Shown: one piece after another, positions 46,401 through 56,200 of the stretch
Layout: each line of letters opens with the position of its first letter
Numbering within the stretch: the stretch's first letter is position 1
From: Aphrocallistes beatrix
Lineage: Eukaryota > Porifera > Hexactinellida > Sceptrulophora > Aphrocallistidae
Assembly (NCBI GenBank): GCA_963281255.1
Contig: OY725490.1
Span: 2,666,001 to 2,730,000 of the forward strand
Length of the DNA stretch: 64,000 bases
Reading direction: 5' to 3'
The notes under the pieces: generated by a model
What the model saw: only the letters and a program-made list of their open reading frames with translations
Databases searched by the model: none
Told to the model about the DNA's origin: nothing
Translations under genes and position numbers: made by a program

Positions 46401-49400
46401 CAGTCCATGTGTCGTTAAAAGTTATTTTATGATCGAATTGATTGATCGTGCATATAACACACTTTAATTGTTGTTAACAATCAAATTATAGGCTCAAAAT
46501 AGTAGTATTCAATCATTTATATGAAATAGAATCGTGTGAATGGCATTATAAAAGGCTGATAATTGATTAGTTCTTTTGGTTGTATTCATAAGTCACTACT
46601 ATTTTATTCCAATGTATTTGCATTATAAAATAATGGAATTTGATTGGTCAGCACATTTTGTCACCTATCTCGGCGAGGTGTGAACATTTCGCTTAGATTT
46701 TCGAACTTAATCCTAGATTCATTATTTGACACCTACGTGCCAATTTTCGTATTTCTACGACTTGCCAATTCTTCAATCAATTCGGACAAACAATAAGATA
46801 TACTCAAACTTAGAAGTATTGCGGTTTAAATACCTTTGGATATATTGAGTTTCATTCAAGATATTATCAATGTAATTACATTGATTCATAATTTGGAAGT
46901 ATATATTAACCCTACTTGGACTTGGGGTCAAAGGTATAAATAGAAAATTCCCACTTTCATTTTCACTTTCAGTTCACTTTCAATTAACTTTCACTTTCAC
47001 TTCAACATTCCAAGTCCAATTAGGGTTAATCATGTTTTAAAAATTCATTTTGTTCCCCCAAAACAAGGTTTCTCAAGATAATGTATAAATGACAAATCTT
47101 ACAGTATGCCCTTATTGATTGGTTTAAAAAAATTCTTACTTTATAATGGAATCCACTGGAAAACCTGGTGAACTATGTGCATATTGATGTATTTCCTCGA
47201 AAATTCCAAGGAAGCTCTAAATATAATACCTTCGTTGACATATTATTCTCTAAATACTCAAATGAATAAAACATGATTAATTAATATACAGTTGACTCCG
47301 CTTAATAGGGCCACATCGGTCAGAGGACATTTTGCCCCGATTAAGCGGAGAATCCTATTAACCGAAAATATTTTGTATTAGCTTCTATGTGTGAGAGCTA
47401 TTCCGGTCCTGCCAAAAGTGGCCCGATTAAGCGGCTGACCCGATTAAGCAGTGGCCCTATTAAGCGGAGTCGACTGTACTTCCAAATTATGAATCAATGT
47501 AATCACATTGATAATATGTTGAATGAAACTCTCAATATATCCAAAGGTATTTAAACCGCAATATTTCTAAGTTTGAGTATATTTTATTAAAATTGCTCTT
47601 GTGGGACAAAGCAACCTCCTAGGGCCAAACTCGTCCCAGTTTATGGTATGTACTGAATATGAGAAATCGTGAATTCCATATAAATCCTGTAATTATAGAA
47701 TTCAATTACTTACCGGAACAGCTGATTGTTACGAGTTGACTTCTTTCCTTTGGCGGTGCCCAGTATCCCCATAGTGCCAGCATAGAGGGATAAGTTACAC
47801 CCTGGCTATAGGAGAGCGCAAAGCGCAATGTTTGAGTTAATATACAGCGTTACAAACTGAATATTTAATTAATTTCAATATCACTTTACTGTGAAAACTG
47901 TAAAGAAGCTAGTCGTTTTTATATTTTTTATAATGTTTGAATGCATCATTCATTATTACCTATTGAAATAGAGTCATAGTTAGTGTAGAATATCCCATCT
48001 ACGTACATCTGAATACAAATGGAGGTTGCAAATGATATTGCGGTGCAAGAGACAGGCTCAAACAATCTCAGCAGTCAGGAAGTACCACAAGACACGGAGC
48101 AATCAGATTACGACTCAGACGGAGAAGCTTCCTTGTCCTCAGATGAAGAGGTGTCGAAAGACCCACAAGAAGTCTTAGACAAGGCAGGCTGCCTGACTCA
48201 GCTTGCAAATCTTAAACTTAACGACGACGGTAGTGTACCTCTAGAATTGCTGCAGGAGTGTCTGCAATGCTTGCTAATGAAGAAGCTATGGCCTGCTTTG
48301 ATCCTATGCAAAGCCATATCAACCCTAGACCCTAAGGATGAACTGGTTAACCAGCTCGAGTCGGTTATTCACCAAAAGCTGATGATAGATAGCGCCAGTG
48401 ACGATGATGACGATGAAGCTGAGAGTGACAGTGAGACTGGGTCCAGTGAGGATAGTAGTGAGGTGGAAACTTCTAGTGAGAGCAGTGAGAGCGAGAGTGG
48501 AACTGATGAAGAAGATGTTGCAACGGGAGGCAAGGATAAGGAACAAGTTGGACATTCCTGTCCCGCTTGTACTAACTGAACTATTTACAATTTGATTGAA
48601 AATTATCACTTGCTAATCTAAACTCTATTTAATTTCACACATTATGATTAAACAGATCGTTTAGTGATTAACTTATGATATGTGACAGTTAACACATGGA
48701 GATGTAGAAGTATATTAATGCTACATATTTTCAGAACAAACAATGGGACTTGAGCTATGCATAAAACCTAAGGTAGATAGATAGATTTTCTTTAACCTGA
48801 ATTGTGAAACAAAGTCGTATTTCCTGCATATTAGTATCATTTCATACTGATCTATTACCCCAATACACACCTACCCTTTTACCTGACTTCCTTTCTGAGA
48901 TAATTTTTAGGCCAAATCGTAACAAACGTATTATGTCTGTTTAAAATCCGTTCTAAGATTACAAAACAATTTGGATCTTAATTGTTACTCATAAGTCATT
49001 ATTGGGAGCGTATCGCGCTACTTTAAGCGTTGATGTTTGGTCGTGAATGAGAACTGTAATATTCTCAGATGCCAATAAATATATCAATTTAAACGTTTGT
49101 GAGATTGATCCACAGAAAATATAAACGCGGCCAGCGGCCACCCGTTTGTAGTCCCTTGCTGACCCTAAAACTGTGTATAACGGCCACTACCTGTCTATAA
49201 CGGCCATCACCTTTTTCACCTTTTTATGTGTTTATTACAGGACCTGTTACGAACGATAAACAAGTTTCATGTAATTACTTCAAGTAATGGATTTCCAAAA
49301 ACTTGATATTTATTGCACTACGTTGATACCTTTTTCCTTTTGGGGATTAATATAATCACCTGTATATAACGGTCACCTGTGTATAACGGCCAATTTTGTC

Positions 49401-49976
49401 CAGTCCCTTGGGTGGCCGTTTTATACAGGTTCCACTGTAACTACCTTTGTTACTCACCTCTCCAATTCCCTCGAGCACTCTGACAGCGATCAGTAGCCAC
49501 ACGCTAAATTTAGCTGCCAATGGAGTGAGGATCGTCAGCACAATAGTGAACAATACTCCGATTCCGAACACCCACTTTCCCCCGATGTAGGTTGCTAGCA
49601 AACCCCCTGGAATCTGTGTCAAGATGTAGCCGTAGAAAAATGAGCCAAGCACCCAACCTAAGTTAAATTCATGGAATTCACAGAACAATTTTAATTTTAA
49701 ACAAGCGCGCTTCGTGAGCTTGCGCTGCGCGGCTTGCGGGAACAGCTTTCCCGCAGAGTTGCCCTGCGGGTGCCTGAGAATATCAAAGAAACGGTTGATT
49801 GTTTTCTAATTCATTAGATATACGGCAGTATATTTGATGTTGATTTTTAGCGAATTATTAATTCATCAATTAATAGTTAACAAAAGGGATTTCTTTAGCG
49901 AAATTTGACACTACTCATGCGATGTAGTTAAAAGTATGGACTTACCTTGCTGGTTATCATCCCAGTTGAAATCTCC
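37452..49976 (-). CDS. SLC17-family anion/sialic acid/phosphate transporter, 5' end missing
   Basis: Major-facilitator transporter of the SLC17 (sialin/NPT/VGLUT) group. Nine exons on the minus strand, 5' to 3': 49976-49946, 49657-49458, 47801-47714, 44748-44662, 44535-44402, 39839-39693, 38659-38530, 38452-38214, 37667-37452. They sum to 1,272 nt with every phase matching (423 residues plus stop), and all joins are GT-AG. Family motifs: [27 protein letters not shown] split over the first junction, LEGIGEG, the APPKERS loop, [31 protein letters not shown] and IPGFAGP. The exon(s) for TM1 and the first luminal loop were not found before 50236. Introns contain opposite-strand genes at 39243, 40305, 41853 and 48019. 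Closest in motif pattern to sialin, but substrate cannot be fixed by eye. Confidence 0.92.
39243..39494 (+). CDS. NDUFB10-like (complex I PDSW subunit) C-terminal domain protein
   Basis: 83 residues in one exon, nested in an SLC17 intron on the other strand. An acidic N terminus ([10 protein letters not shown]) is followed by a helical region with [16 protein letters not shown] and a second cysteine, C49 and C61 in a C-x11-C pattern. The same spacing and context (VDQEI..IMQDRLKAC..NC) occur in NDUFB10, an accessory subunit of mitochondrial complex I whose paired-cysteine helices sit on the intermembrane-space side. It is about half the usual length (~170), lacking the N-terminal half; upstream exons could be missed. 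Could also be a divergent unrelated twin-Cys helix protein. Confidence 0.55.
   Translation: MSDSSDKEDKYAYLDRDLLAVYRKEEQEKFDRAVDIKVLHMLENKLYVCNLRESVNAARKCRKLNVLFTDYYQWYRKKWGFMN
40305..41339 (+). CDS. SLC25A3: mitochondrial phosphate carrier
   Basis: Inner-membrane carrier importing phosphate with protons for ATP synthesis. The product is 344 residues in one exon. Three mitochondrial-carrier repeats are marked by P-x-(D/E)-x-x-(K/R)-type signatures: PLDLVK at 63, PMEAVK at 160 and HPADSVVSK around 261. Between them are the phosphate-carrier-specific [30 protein letters not shown]-type, [33 protein letters not shown] and [14 protein letters not shown] blocks. The ~37 N-terminal residues before HSCEFGS probably form the targeting region; the ATG at 40305 is taken as start, with ATG 40380 as an alternative. 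It is intronless and lies within an SLC17 intron, opposite strand. Very close to animal orthologues throughout. Confidence 0.97.
   Translation: MSSDLSRRYPSTSQLSNPFLHNRRVMAATTEQHSCEFGSGKYYALCGFGGILSCGLTHTAVVPLDLVKCRIQVNPAKYPGIFKGFSVTLREEGVRALGKGWAPTFIGYSMQGLCKFGFYEVFKIFYSNFIGEELSYSWRTSLYLAASASAEFFADIALAPMEAVKVRIQTQPGWANTLREGVPKLMREEGLWGFYKGVAPLWMRQIPYTMMKFAAFERTVEFLYHYVVPKPRSECSKPEQLVVTFAAGYIAGIFCAIVSHPADSVVSKLNSDKGSTAVQAAKTLGWKGLWKGLGLRIIMIGTLTALQWFIYDSVKVYFRLPRPPPPTMPESLRKKIEAKKARKE
41534..41676. mobile_element. decayed pogo-like element
   Basis: Starts CTGTAGACTCAGGTTAGTTT and ends TTACGAGAGTCGATTG, with GAACACGGATAAG inside, clearly the family of the 20986-21483 element. Lies between SLC25A3 and the SMARCAL1-like gene. 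Confidence 0.65.
41853..44060 (+). CDS. SMARCAL1: SMARCAL1-like annealing helicase (SNF2 family)
   Basis: SNF2 ATPase that reanneals RPA-coated DNA and remodels stalled forks. The product is 735 residues in one exon, versus ~950 in vertebrates. One HARP-type domain (~125-195, [17 protein letters not shown]) precedes the helicase: Walker [10 protein letters not shown] near 228-237, DESH near 330, LLTGTPA near 357, and the C-terminal lobe with [27 protein letters not shown] and DRAHRIGQ. The tail has [10 protein letters not shown] near 687, resembling a PCNA-interacting motif as in ZRANB3, then an acidic end. Residues near 85-105 show a direct duplication of [13 protein letters not shown] 41853 opens the frame, but ATG 41910 ([15 protein letters not shown]) would place a possible RPA-binding-like N terminus at the start. 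It is nested in an SLC17 intron. HARP presence favours SMARCAL1 over ZRANB3. Confidence 0.93.
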   Translation: MNLVTTSNIRLLFRNSVHPMLAPEQNEKFEKNKQTIDLTSKAQYSIPTTQSISLPKSKLTPSSPSLHIPNKFYNYKPGKTDPRFTPTKKIGSKFTPTKKIGSKYTNTSPTRNTVAFSLKDEESFIVGTKYNEQLIALLKQSPVWSYDPHTHNWTFPLNQYESLFTRISTNLQNHKIEPIPPTILSLLREKYDDNISLKNSDIPPELISSLLPYQVSGVQFCVARNGRAIIADEMGLGKTIQAIATACYFQLKWPLLVMCPSSLRFGWKEQLVRWVPWLDEDSVHTPISSAEISSDIMSIPVTVLSYDLVTKLSAIKFKKDVGNFSIVIVDESHFLKNSRSARTKAALPIMKKADHVLLLTGTPALSRPIELYPQISAVDKKFKMSISQFAKRYCNAFEGPFGWDYTGASHLPELQVYLNKRVMIRRNKSEVLDSLPTKSRKSILISLDESQKRALKSEISDMVQRPGGERYGCMLELFAKTASAKASAVCSYVMNLIQEEIELCNGEASNSHDAKKSKPFKVLVFFHHKTMLAELEQTLVSNGIGYVKIDGATTPAARQAACDLFQHGGPDECRVALLSLKAAGTGLTLTAARTVVFAELFWNPGDLRQAEDRAHRIGQSENVEIHYLVAQGSIDDTIWPLLQKKLDVLSQAGLANNSEKDSFGETSVMTEFFQTAENVWKESSQQRNIKDFLVPSPKRVKQEHSQTPSEVELIEEIEALDSVEVDDLMGGDWDD
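44882..44963 (+). repeat. structured GC-rich dispersed repeat, copy 4
   Basis: ACAAGCGCGCTTCGCTTG start, CGGACAGTAAGTGTCCG stem-loop, then GCCCTGCGGGCGCCTGGAG. It marks the left edge of the insertion that splits the inverted arm. Confidence 0.8.
44985..45530. repeat. four tandem 140-bp satellite-like monomers
   Basis: The marker ATATTC.AA recurs at 45051, 45191, 45331 and 45471, exactly 140 bp apart. Each unit has TGAAAACCCCATGTCAACCG and TTGAGATTTGTTTACTTTAT blocks. The first monomer is the most diverged. Confidence 0.9.
45596..45710. mobile_element. piggyBac-like TTAA miniature element, copy 1
   Basis: Between TTAA sites at 45596-45599 and 45707-45710. Internal GGGGTCAAAGGTATAAATAG and a CTTTCA-repeat block match copies 2 and 3; the ends are less clean here. 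Confidence 0.55.
45727..45851. mobile_element. piggyBac-like TTAA miniature element, copy 2
   Basis: TTAA-CCCGAG...CTCGGG-TTAA; element 45731-45847, inserted in the GTTTAAAC array. Interior as in copy 3. Confidence 0.7.
46129..46210 (+). repeat. structured GC-rich dispersed repeat, copy 5
   Basis: ACAAGCGCGCTTCGCTTG.., CAGACACTGCTTGTCCG, then GGGCGCTTGGAG and GAGAAACAATACG. The second stem-loop is imperfect. Confidence 0.75.
46906..47029. mobile_element. piggyBac-like TTAA miniature element, copy 3
   Basis: Element 46910-47025: TTAA-CCCTACTTGGACTTGG on the left, CCAAGTCCAATTAGGG-TTAA on the right. TTAA duplication and CCC-start termini fit piggyBac. The interior has a TATAAATAG box and repeated CTTTCA units. 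Confidence 0.8.
47287..47478. mobile_element. 188-bp pogo/Tigger-like element
   Basis: Element 47289-47476: CAGTTGACTCCGCTTAATAG on the left and CTATTAAGCGGAGTCGACTG on the right, flanked by TA. The CGATTAAGCGG motif repeats inside. It abuts the right arm of the composite element. Confidence 0.9.
48019..48579 (+). CDS. ERICH2-like glutamate-rich protein
   Basis: 186 residues in one exon, nested in an SLC17 intron, opposite strand. The order is an acidic Ser/Glu-rich N terminus (1-55), a short helical domain (~57-118) with [22 protein letters not shown] followed by [19 protein letters not shown], and a long acidic Asp/Ser/Glu tail ending HSCPACTN. The helical domain has the pattern of the C-terminal ERICH2 domain (PL.LL.EFL.AVM...Y.LA..LC..IL.YEP.N), a TPR-like pair of helices in a protein expressed in ciliated cells and sperm. 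The function is poorly known. The acidic tail is low complexity and not informative. The terminal C-x-x-C is unusual. Assignment rests on one short domain. Confidence 0.6.
   Translation: MEVANDIAVQETGSNNLSSQEVPQDTEQSDYDSDGEASLSSDEEVSKDPQEVLDKAGCLTQLANLKLNDDGSVPLELLQECLQCLLMKKLWPALILCKAISTLDPKDELVNQLESVIHQKLMIDSASDDDDDEAESDSETGSSEDSSEVETSSESSESESGTDEEDVATGGKDKEQVGHSCPACTN
49118..49439. mobile_element. pogo-like element with TATAACGGCCA repeats
   Basis: The right end ACAGGTTCCACTG-TA is clear. The left end is decayed near 49118-49165 (GCGGCCACCCGTTTGTAGTC). TGTATAACGGCCA units recur inside. The right end stops 19 bp from an SLC17 splice donor. Confidence 0.65.
49701..49800 (+). repeat. structured GC-rich dispersed repeat, copy 6
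   Basis: ACAAGCGCGCTTCG.., CGGGAACAGCTTTCCCG stem-loop, GCCCTGCGGGTGCCTGAG and ATCAAAGAAACGGTTGATTG. The stem sequence changed on both sides relative to other copies (GGGAA/TTCCC versus GGACA/TGTCC), so pairing is kept. Confidence 0.8.
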
Positions 49977-50235
49977 CTAAAGGATTGAGTATTTATTAGG
50001 TACTTTACTAAATTGAATTTAGACAAGATTGCGTTTAGGTGGGAGATACTTTTAATACAAAATAATGGGAGTTTTCATTGTTAGGGTGACCAGATGTCAT
50101 TTTTGCCATGGACAGTTCATTTTTTTGGTAAATTTGGGTGTATCCATTTTTTTAATATTTCTATTATGTACCACTATTTCTATTATTTAAATGTTATAGC
50201 AGATTCCTCAGTTGTTTAGCTAGACCCAAGCTTTC

Positions 50236-53200
50236 ATGTATTCAGAGGCTAAGGGCAGCAGAAAGGTCGGAGTTGCCCCTCCCCTGAATCAGGGTACGGT
50301 AGGGTCTATAGATCCTTCCCTGAGGAGGGTAGATCCCGGGACACTCCGGGCTAACATACATCCGGTTCCGGATATCTACTCCATACAGCCGGGGACATTC
50401 ATGAACTTCTCTCCCGTCCGCTCACTCGTTGGTGACAAAGGCGCGCCTGTGACTTCACGCATCCACCAGAGAGAACCGATCCCTGCTCTGGCTACTTACC
50501 AGAAAATGAATAAGAAGAACACGAGTGAGTTCTTAACTTATTTCACGAGTTTTTCGTGTTCTATTTGAGGCTTTCGAGAGAGATATCTTGACCTTAACCT
50601 TTCCCTGATTTCTTTGGTCTATCCTTTCGAAATCTTACTCGCTTTAAATAATTCTTTTTTATCAGTTGTTCTCATTTCGTGTTTGAATTAGTATCCCTTG
50701 TTATTCCTTTTCATTTCAACTCTGTTTAGTTATTCTCATCTATCTACGGTCGCTTAGGAATTGCTTATAAGTATATTAATTCCATAATATTTTGTAAATT
50801 TTATATTTTATACTTTGCTACTTACAAGTTACATTTTATCTTATCTGCATTCAAATCGTTCTTTCTTGCTTTCCGACAGGCAATTCTCAAGACTCGATCG
50901 TTTCTCAACCACAACAGAAATCTCAGCCTAGCAAAGTGCAGCTATCCAAGTCCACACTGGTACCTCCTCTTCCCAGAGTTACCCAACCGTCCATTCTCCC
51001 TCAGCTCCCACCCAAGCTGATACAGCAGCAGCGAAACTTCTCAAGCAAAGTCCCTTCACCTCCTAACTCGCGGAAACTACAGTCTCAAGCTAGGAAAAGA
51101 ACTTCTAGCCGTGGGAAAAAGCGCGAGGTAGAAAGTCCTATTGATTGTTTCATCGACCAGCTAACACAAGCTTCCAATCCACTGGAGTTAGTCGAACTTA
51201 TTTCCGGGCGGGAAGATGTTGGGTTCTTCTATCTGTCCACACGGGACAAGAGTCGGAGAAAGAATCGTCCTTTGAACCCGTACGACCTCAAGGTGGTGCT
51301 GTGGGAGTCAGTTAACCGGGCAGACTATAGAACCATCAGCGCGAAAGGCGTGAGCCATTTCCGCGAGGGAGAAGAGATGGAGTTCACAGCTTTATCGGAT
51401 TGGAATCGGGAGTATATGAACTATCACCATCTTCTTGAGATCAAAACTTTCGCGAAATTCCAACTCTGGAAGGCGTTCTCCACTTGGCGAAGGAATGTCC
51501 GTCGCGACATTATTCACCTGCGAAAGAAGAATCTTCAAGAGAAGCTCTTCATCTTGAATCGAGATTTATCTCCCGCATTACTGACTGTATCTGCGGAATG
51601 TCACGCCATCTGCCAGACTCAAGATCTCAGCTCCTGGCAGAGAGATCGGATCTACTCGAAGCAAGCATTCCTAGACGTGCAGTACCAGCAGATGAGTCGC
51701 GTCTCATTCACACTCGCGAAATTCCGCGAGGCGATAAAGTTCTTCGTCATCAAAGCCTGTCAGCGTGTACTCTTACGTCACATGTTCATACCGGACGAAG
51801 TGTTCCGCGTCACTCAACAAGAGTTGACCGGTTTTTCGGAAGAAACTGTGAGTTTGTATGAAACCGGTCTCCAGAAGCAAGAGTACAGCAGCGCTCTCGA
51901 GGAGCGCACAGCGCCGTTAGACACCCTCGAAAAGAGTTCCTACACTGAGCAAGCAGTCAAGCGTTCCATCACTCAGAGACTGTCCAGGTTCATTCGCCTC
52001 ACTGACTATATGATACTCAGCTCTATGCACGGACTCTCTGTCAACTCGCTCAACAACCTCCTCACCATGCTCTACAACTGTGTCACACTCTCGTTCACGC
52101 CTAAAGATCTGATCTCCGAACTGACTGAGGAGCTTAGGAAGAAGAGAGAGATGAGGGAGAGGGGAGAGGTAGCTGAGGAGGAAGAAGAAGAGACGAAGGA
52201 ACAGGAATTATCAGTCAAGCCCGTGTTCAAAACCTCTCTGAAGCTAGAAGGCCCGAATCTCTACTCGGAACCGAGTGTGGAGGAGTTCCAGCAACTAATG
52301 GAAGAAATCGGGAATCGATTCAAGGACTGTGTTCTAGCCATGCCGCGGCTTATCATAGACAACATCTTCATGTCCTATGTCCGGCCTGTCATCAACAAGC
52401 GTCGAGAAGAAGGTCCCCCCGAACCCCCCAGCCTCGAGATAATCCTAGAAGACGACCCCATCGTAGAGGAGATCCTGCACAAGATGGAGAACACGATGGC
52501 TCAGGCGTTTGAGAAAGTTCACGAGTACGCGAGGATGTGGGAACCGTTCAGGGCCTATTTCGAGGAGAATCAAGAAATGGACCTTGAGAAACTGATGGAG
52601 GAGGAGCACGATGTTCAGTTCTATGCTGACTCTCTGGAGAAGTATGACAGGCAGTACTTCCTAGCTGAGAAGTGTCCCGAGAAAATGGACGTAGGAGCCT
52701 TCATGGTTGATACGAAAGAACTGAAGACACAACTCAAACCTTCAACGATGCGATGTCTCGAGGCGATTCACAAAATATTACCAAAAATGGCGTACAAGAA
52801 ATTGGAAAAGTTGATAGAATTTGCACGTGACGCAAACGCTCGGTTAGAAACAGCTCCCAGCTCGACCAAAGAGTATGTTGAGAATATTGCATTCATTAAC
52901 AGCGTCCAAGAGGAAATGCCTTCGATTGACGAGGAGACAGTAATCGTACGTGAACTGTACGACCTGATACAGACCTATGTGGTGCCGTGTGATGCAGAGG
53001 ATATGGCAGCTTATATGACGCTAGAACCAGGGATGGCCAGTCTTAGAACCACGATTGACAAGTCTGTGAGTGAGCTCGAGAAGAAGAAGAATGAGTTCAG
53101 AACTTGTCTTGATAACGACATTACGGAGCTGGGGAAAGAGGTGAGGGAGGTTAAGGAGAAAGCTGACCAACCGATGATCCTCGACCCCAACTCAGATTCG

Positions 53201-56200
53201 AATGAGATCACAGACTACCTGAGCGGACTCCAGCAGAGAATGGATTCGCTGAATGGCCGCGCCCAGGAGTATAAAAGCTACCAGAAACAGTTCCAGATGG
53301 AAATGACACGTTTTGATGAGTTAGAAGAGACGCATGCTGAGCTCAAACTGAAACACACCCTCTGGAATGTGCAGGGAGAGTTTGAACAGCTGAGTGAAGA
53401 CTGGAAAGACACAAAGCTCTGTGACATCAATCCTGACAGCATGGGGGGACAGGTGACAAGATACTCTAAGACCACCTTCCAACTTGACAAAGGTCTCCCG
53501 CCCAATCAAATCGTCCCACAGCTCAAAGCTAAAGTCTCTCAGATGAAAGAGAAAATGCCGACAATAACAGATCTCTGTAACCCCAACTTAAAACCGCGTC
53601 ATTGGACCCAGTTGTCCGCTCTAGTCGATCGGGAAATGAACCCCGATGCGCTAACTGTGGGGGACTTGGATAAAATGGATATATTTGGACTGGCAGAGCA
53701 AGTACAGGAGATATCGGGACAAGCATCTTCAGAAGCGAACCTCTCTAACATGCTGCAAATGGTGGACGATATTTGGAAGAAGACAGAGTTCTTCGTTCTG
53801 AATCACAGAGATTCAAAAGACGTGTTCATCCTAGGCGGAACTGAGGACATACAGATTGCATTGGATGACAGTTTAGTACAAATAAGTACTATCTTAGGGT
53901 CCAGACACGTAGGTCCTATCAAACCTAAGGTTGAGGACATGCACAAGCACCTGATTCTATTCTCTGAGACGCTAGACGCATGGTTGGACTGCCAGCACCA
54001 GTGGCTCTACCTCGAGAGCATTTTCACTGCGCCTGATATTCAGAGACAACTGCCTGAGGAGGCTAAAGATTTCGCGGTTGTTGACAAGTCTTGGAAAGAA
54101 ATAATGCGCGATGTGAAGCGATCGCCGAAAGCTCTGCGTGCCTGCACAGCGCCTGGGCGTCTCGAGGCCTTCCAACAGAACAACAAGCTGTTGGAGAAGA
54201 TTCAGAAGTGCCTGGAGGAATATTTAGAAACGAAACGCTTGTCATTTCCTCGCTTCTACTTCCTGTCAAACGACGAACTCCTCGAGATTCTCTCTCAGAC
54301 GAGAAACCCACAAGCTGTCCAGCCGCACTTGAGGAAGTGTTTCGATGCGATCGCTAAGCTAGACTTCGCCAAGACTAAGAACGACCTGGGAGAAGAAGTG
54401 TTCACCAACGACATCCTAGCCATGCTATCCCCTGAAGGGGAACGTGTTCCTCTGACTAAGGGTCTGAAAGCACGTGGGAACGTGGAGAATTGGTTGAACG
54501 CGGTTGAAGACAACATGATGAAATCCCTGTACAGAATCACTAAATCGGCCTTGCAGGATTTCGAAGTGAGGCCGCGGCACGAATGGTGCATTTTGCATCC
54601 CAGCCAAGTGATACTTACTGTGTCACAGATCATGTGGGCGAAGGACCTAACTGAGGCCCTCCTTGATGAGGACGACCCCCTGGGTAAAGTGAAGCAGTGC
54701 GAAGAGCAGTGCTATGCCAATCTAAACAAGCTCGCTTCGATGGTGAGGGGAAGTCTCTCCAAACTCGCTCGCAACCTGATCACTACACTCATCACCATAG
54801 ACGTGCATGCACGAGATATCGTGACGGAGATGAAGGTGAATGAGACACGAGGCGTGTCTGATTTCGGTTGGGTGAAGAACCTGCGCTACTATTGGGACAC
54901 TGAAGTGGATAACTGTTTCGCGCGCATGTCGAATTCGAACTATTTATACGGGTACGAGTATTTGGGCGCCTGTTCGCGACTGGTGATAACTCCGCTCACG
55001 GACAGGTGCTACTTGTGTCTGATGGGGGCGTTACAGTTGGATTTGGGCGGGGCACCCGCTGGCCCAGCTGGAACAGGCAAAACTGAAACAACCAAAGATC
55101 TAGCTAAGGGACTAGCCAAGCAGTGTGTCGTGTTCAATTGCTCTGAGGGGCTCGACTTCAAAATGATGGGCCGATTCTTCTCTGGATTAGCCCAATCCGG
55201 AGCTTGGTGCTGTTTCGATGAGTTCAATCGAATCGATATTGAGGTGTTATCCGTGATTGCGCAACAGATTCTCACTATTCGGAATGCAAAAGCGCACAAG
55301 TTGGAACGGTTCTTGTTCGAAGGGCGTGAGATAAAGTTGAACAAGACCTGTTCTGTGTTCATCACGATGAACCCGGGTTACGCTGGTCGGACTGAGCTCC
55401 CCGATAACTTGAAAGCACTTTTCAGACCATTCGCTATGATGGTACCAGACTATGCACTCATCGCAGAGGTGATCCTCTACTCAGAAGGTTTCGTATCTAG
55501 CAGGGGGTTGGCACAGAAAATGGTACAAATGTACAAACTCTGTTCTGAGCAATTGTCTCAGCAATACCATTACGATTTCGGGATGCGAGCGGTTAAGTCA
55601 GTGTTGGTGATGGCAGGTGCCCTGAAGCGGGAGAATCCTGACAAACAGGAAGACGTGGTGCTTATTAGGGCGTTGAGAGATTCCAACCTGCCAAAGTTCC
55701 TCAAACAAGACGCAGTTCTGTTCAAAGCCATCCTTCAAGATCTCTTTCCGGGCATCGTACTCCCGGAACATGATTACGGTCGCTTCCAGACTGTCATTCA
55801 GGAGTGCCTGCAAGCTGAGAGTCTACAGGTGCAGGATACTCTCATCGTGAAGATCATACAGCTGCATGAGACGATGATCGTCCGTCACGGGGTGATGCTA
55901 GTAGGTCCCACGGGGGGAGGAAAAACGACCTGCTACCAGATACTGAGGGATACACTGGGGAAAATGAAGGATATTGAGTCGAGTTCGTACTATCAAAAGG
56001 TGCGTACCTACGTCCTTAATCCTAAGTCTGTAGCGATGGGGGAACTGTACGGTGAAGTGAATAAGTTGACGCTGGAATGGCAAGATGGGTTGATGGCTGT
56101 GTGTGTGAGAGAAGCTGTGAAGGACACGACAGATGATCAGAAATGGATCGTCTGTGATGGTCCTGTAGACGCACTGTGGATTGAGAATATGAACACCGTA

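Larger units (their letters stand above)
44820..47646. mobile_element. composite element with ~165-bp inverted termini, left arm split by an insertion
   Basis: The right arm (47478-47645) is one continuous sequence. Its inverse is found on the left in two pieces: 44820-44881 (GACTTTGGCCCTAGGAGGTTG..) and 46799-46904 (TACTCAAACTTAGAAGTATTGCGG..). The ~1.9 kb between the pieces (44882-46798) holds two structured repeats, the 140-bp satellite, the 10-bp-period array and a dispersed segment also found at 26510-26640. It lies inside an SLC17 intron. Confidence 0.7.

Noticed and set aside
46126-46467. 113-codon open frame
   Set aside because: It starts without ATG inside the structured repeat and continues into AT-rich sequence; no recognisable domain or conserved copy.
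49980-50235. SLC17 first exon between the last found exon and DNAH6
   Set aside because: The minus strand here has no TM1-like coding stretch or suitable donor; the DNAH6 intron (50525-50879) was also read and gave none.
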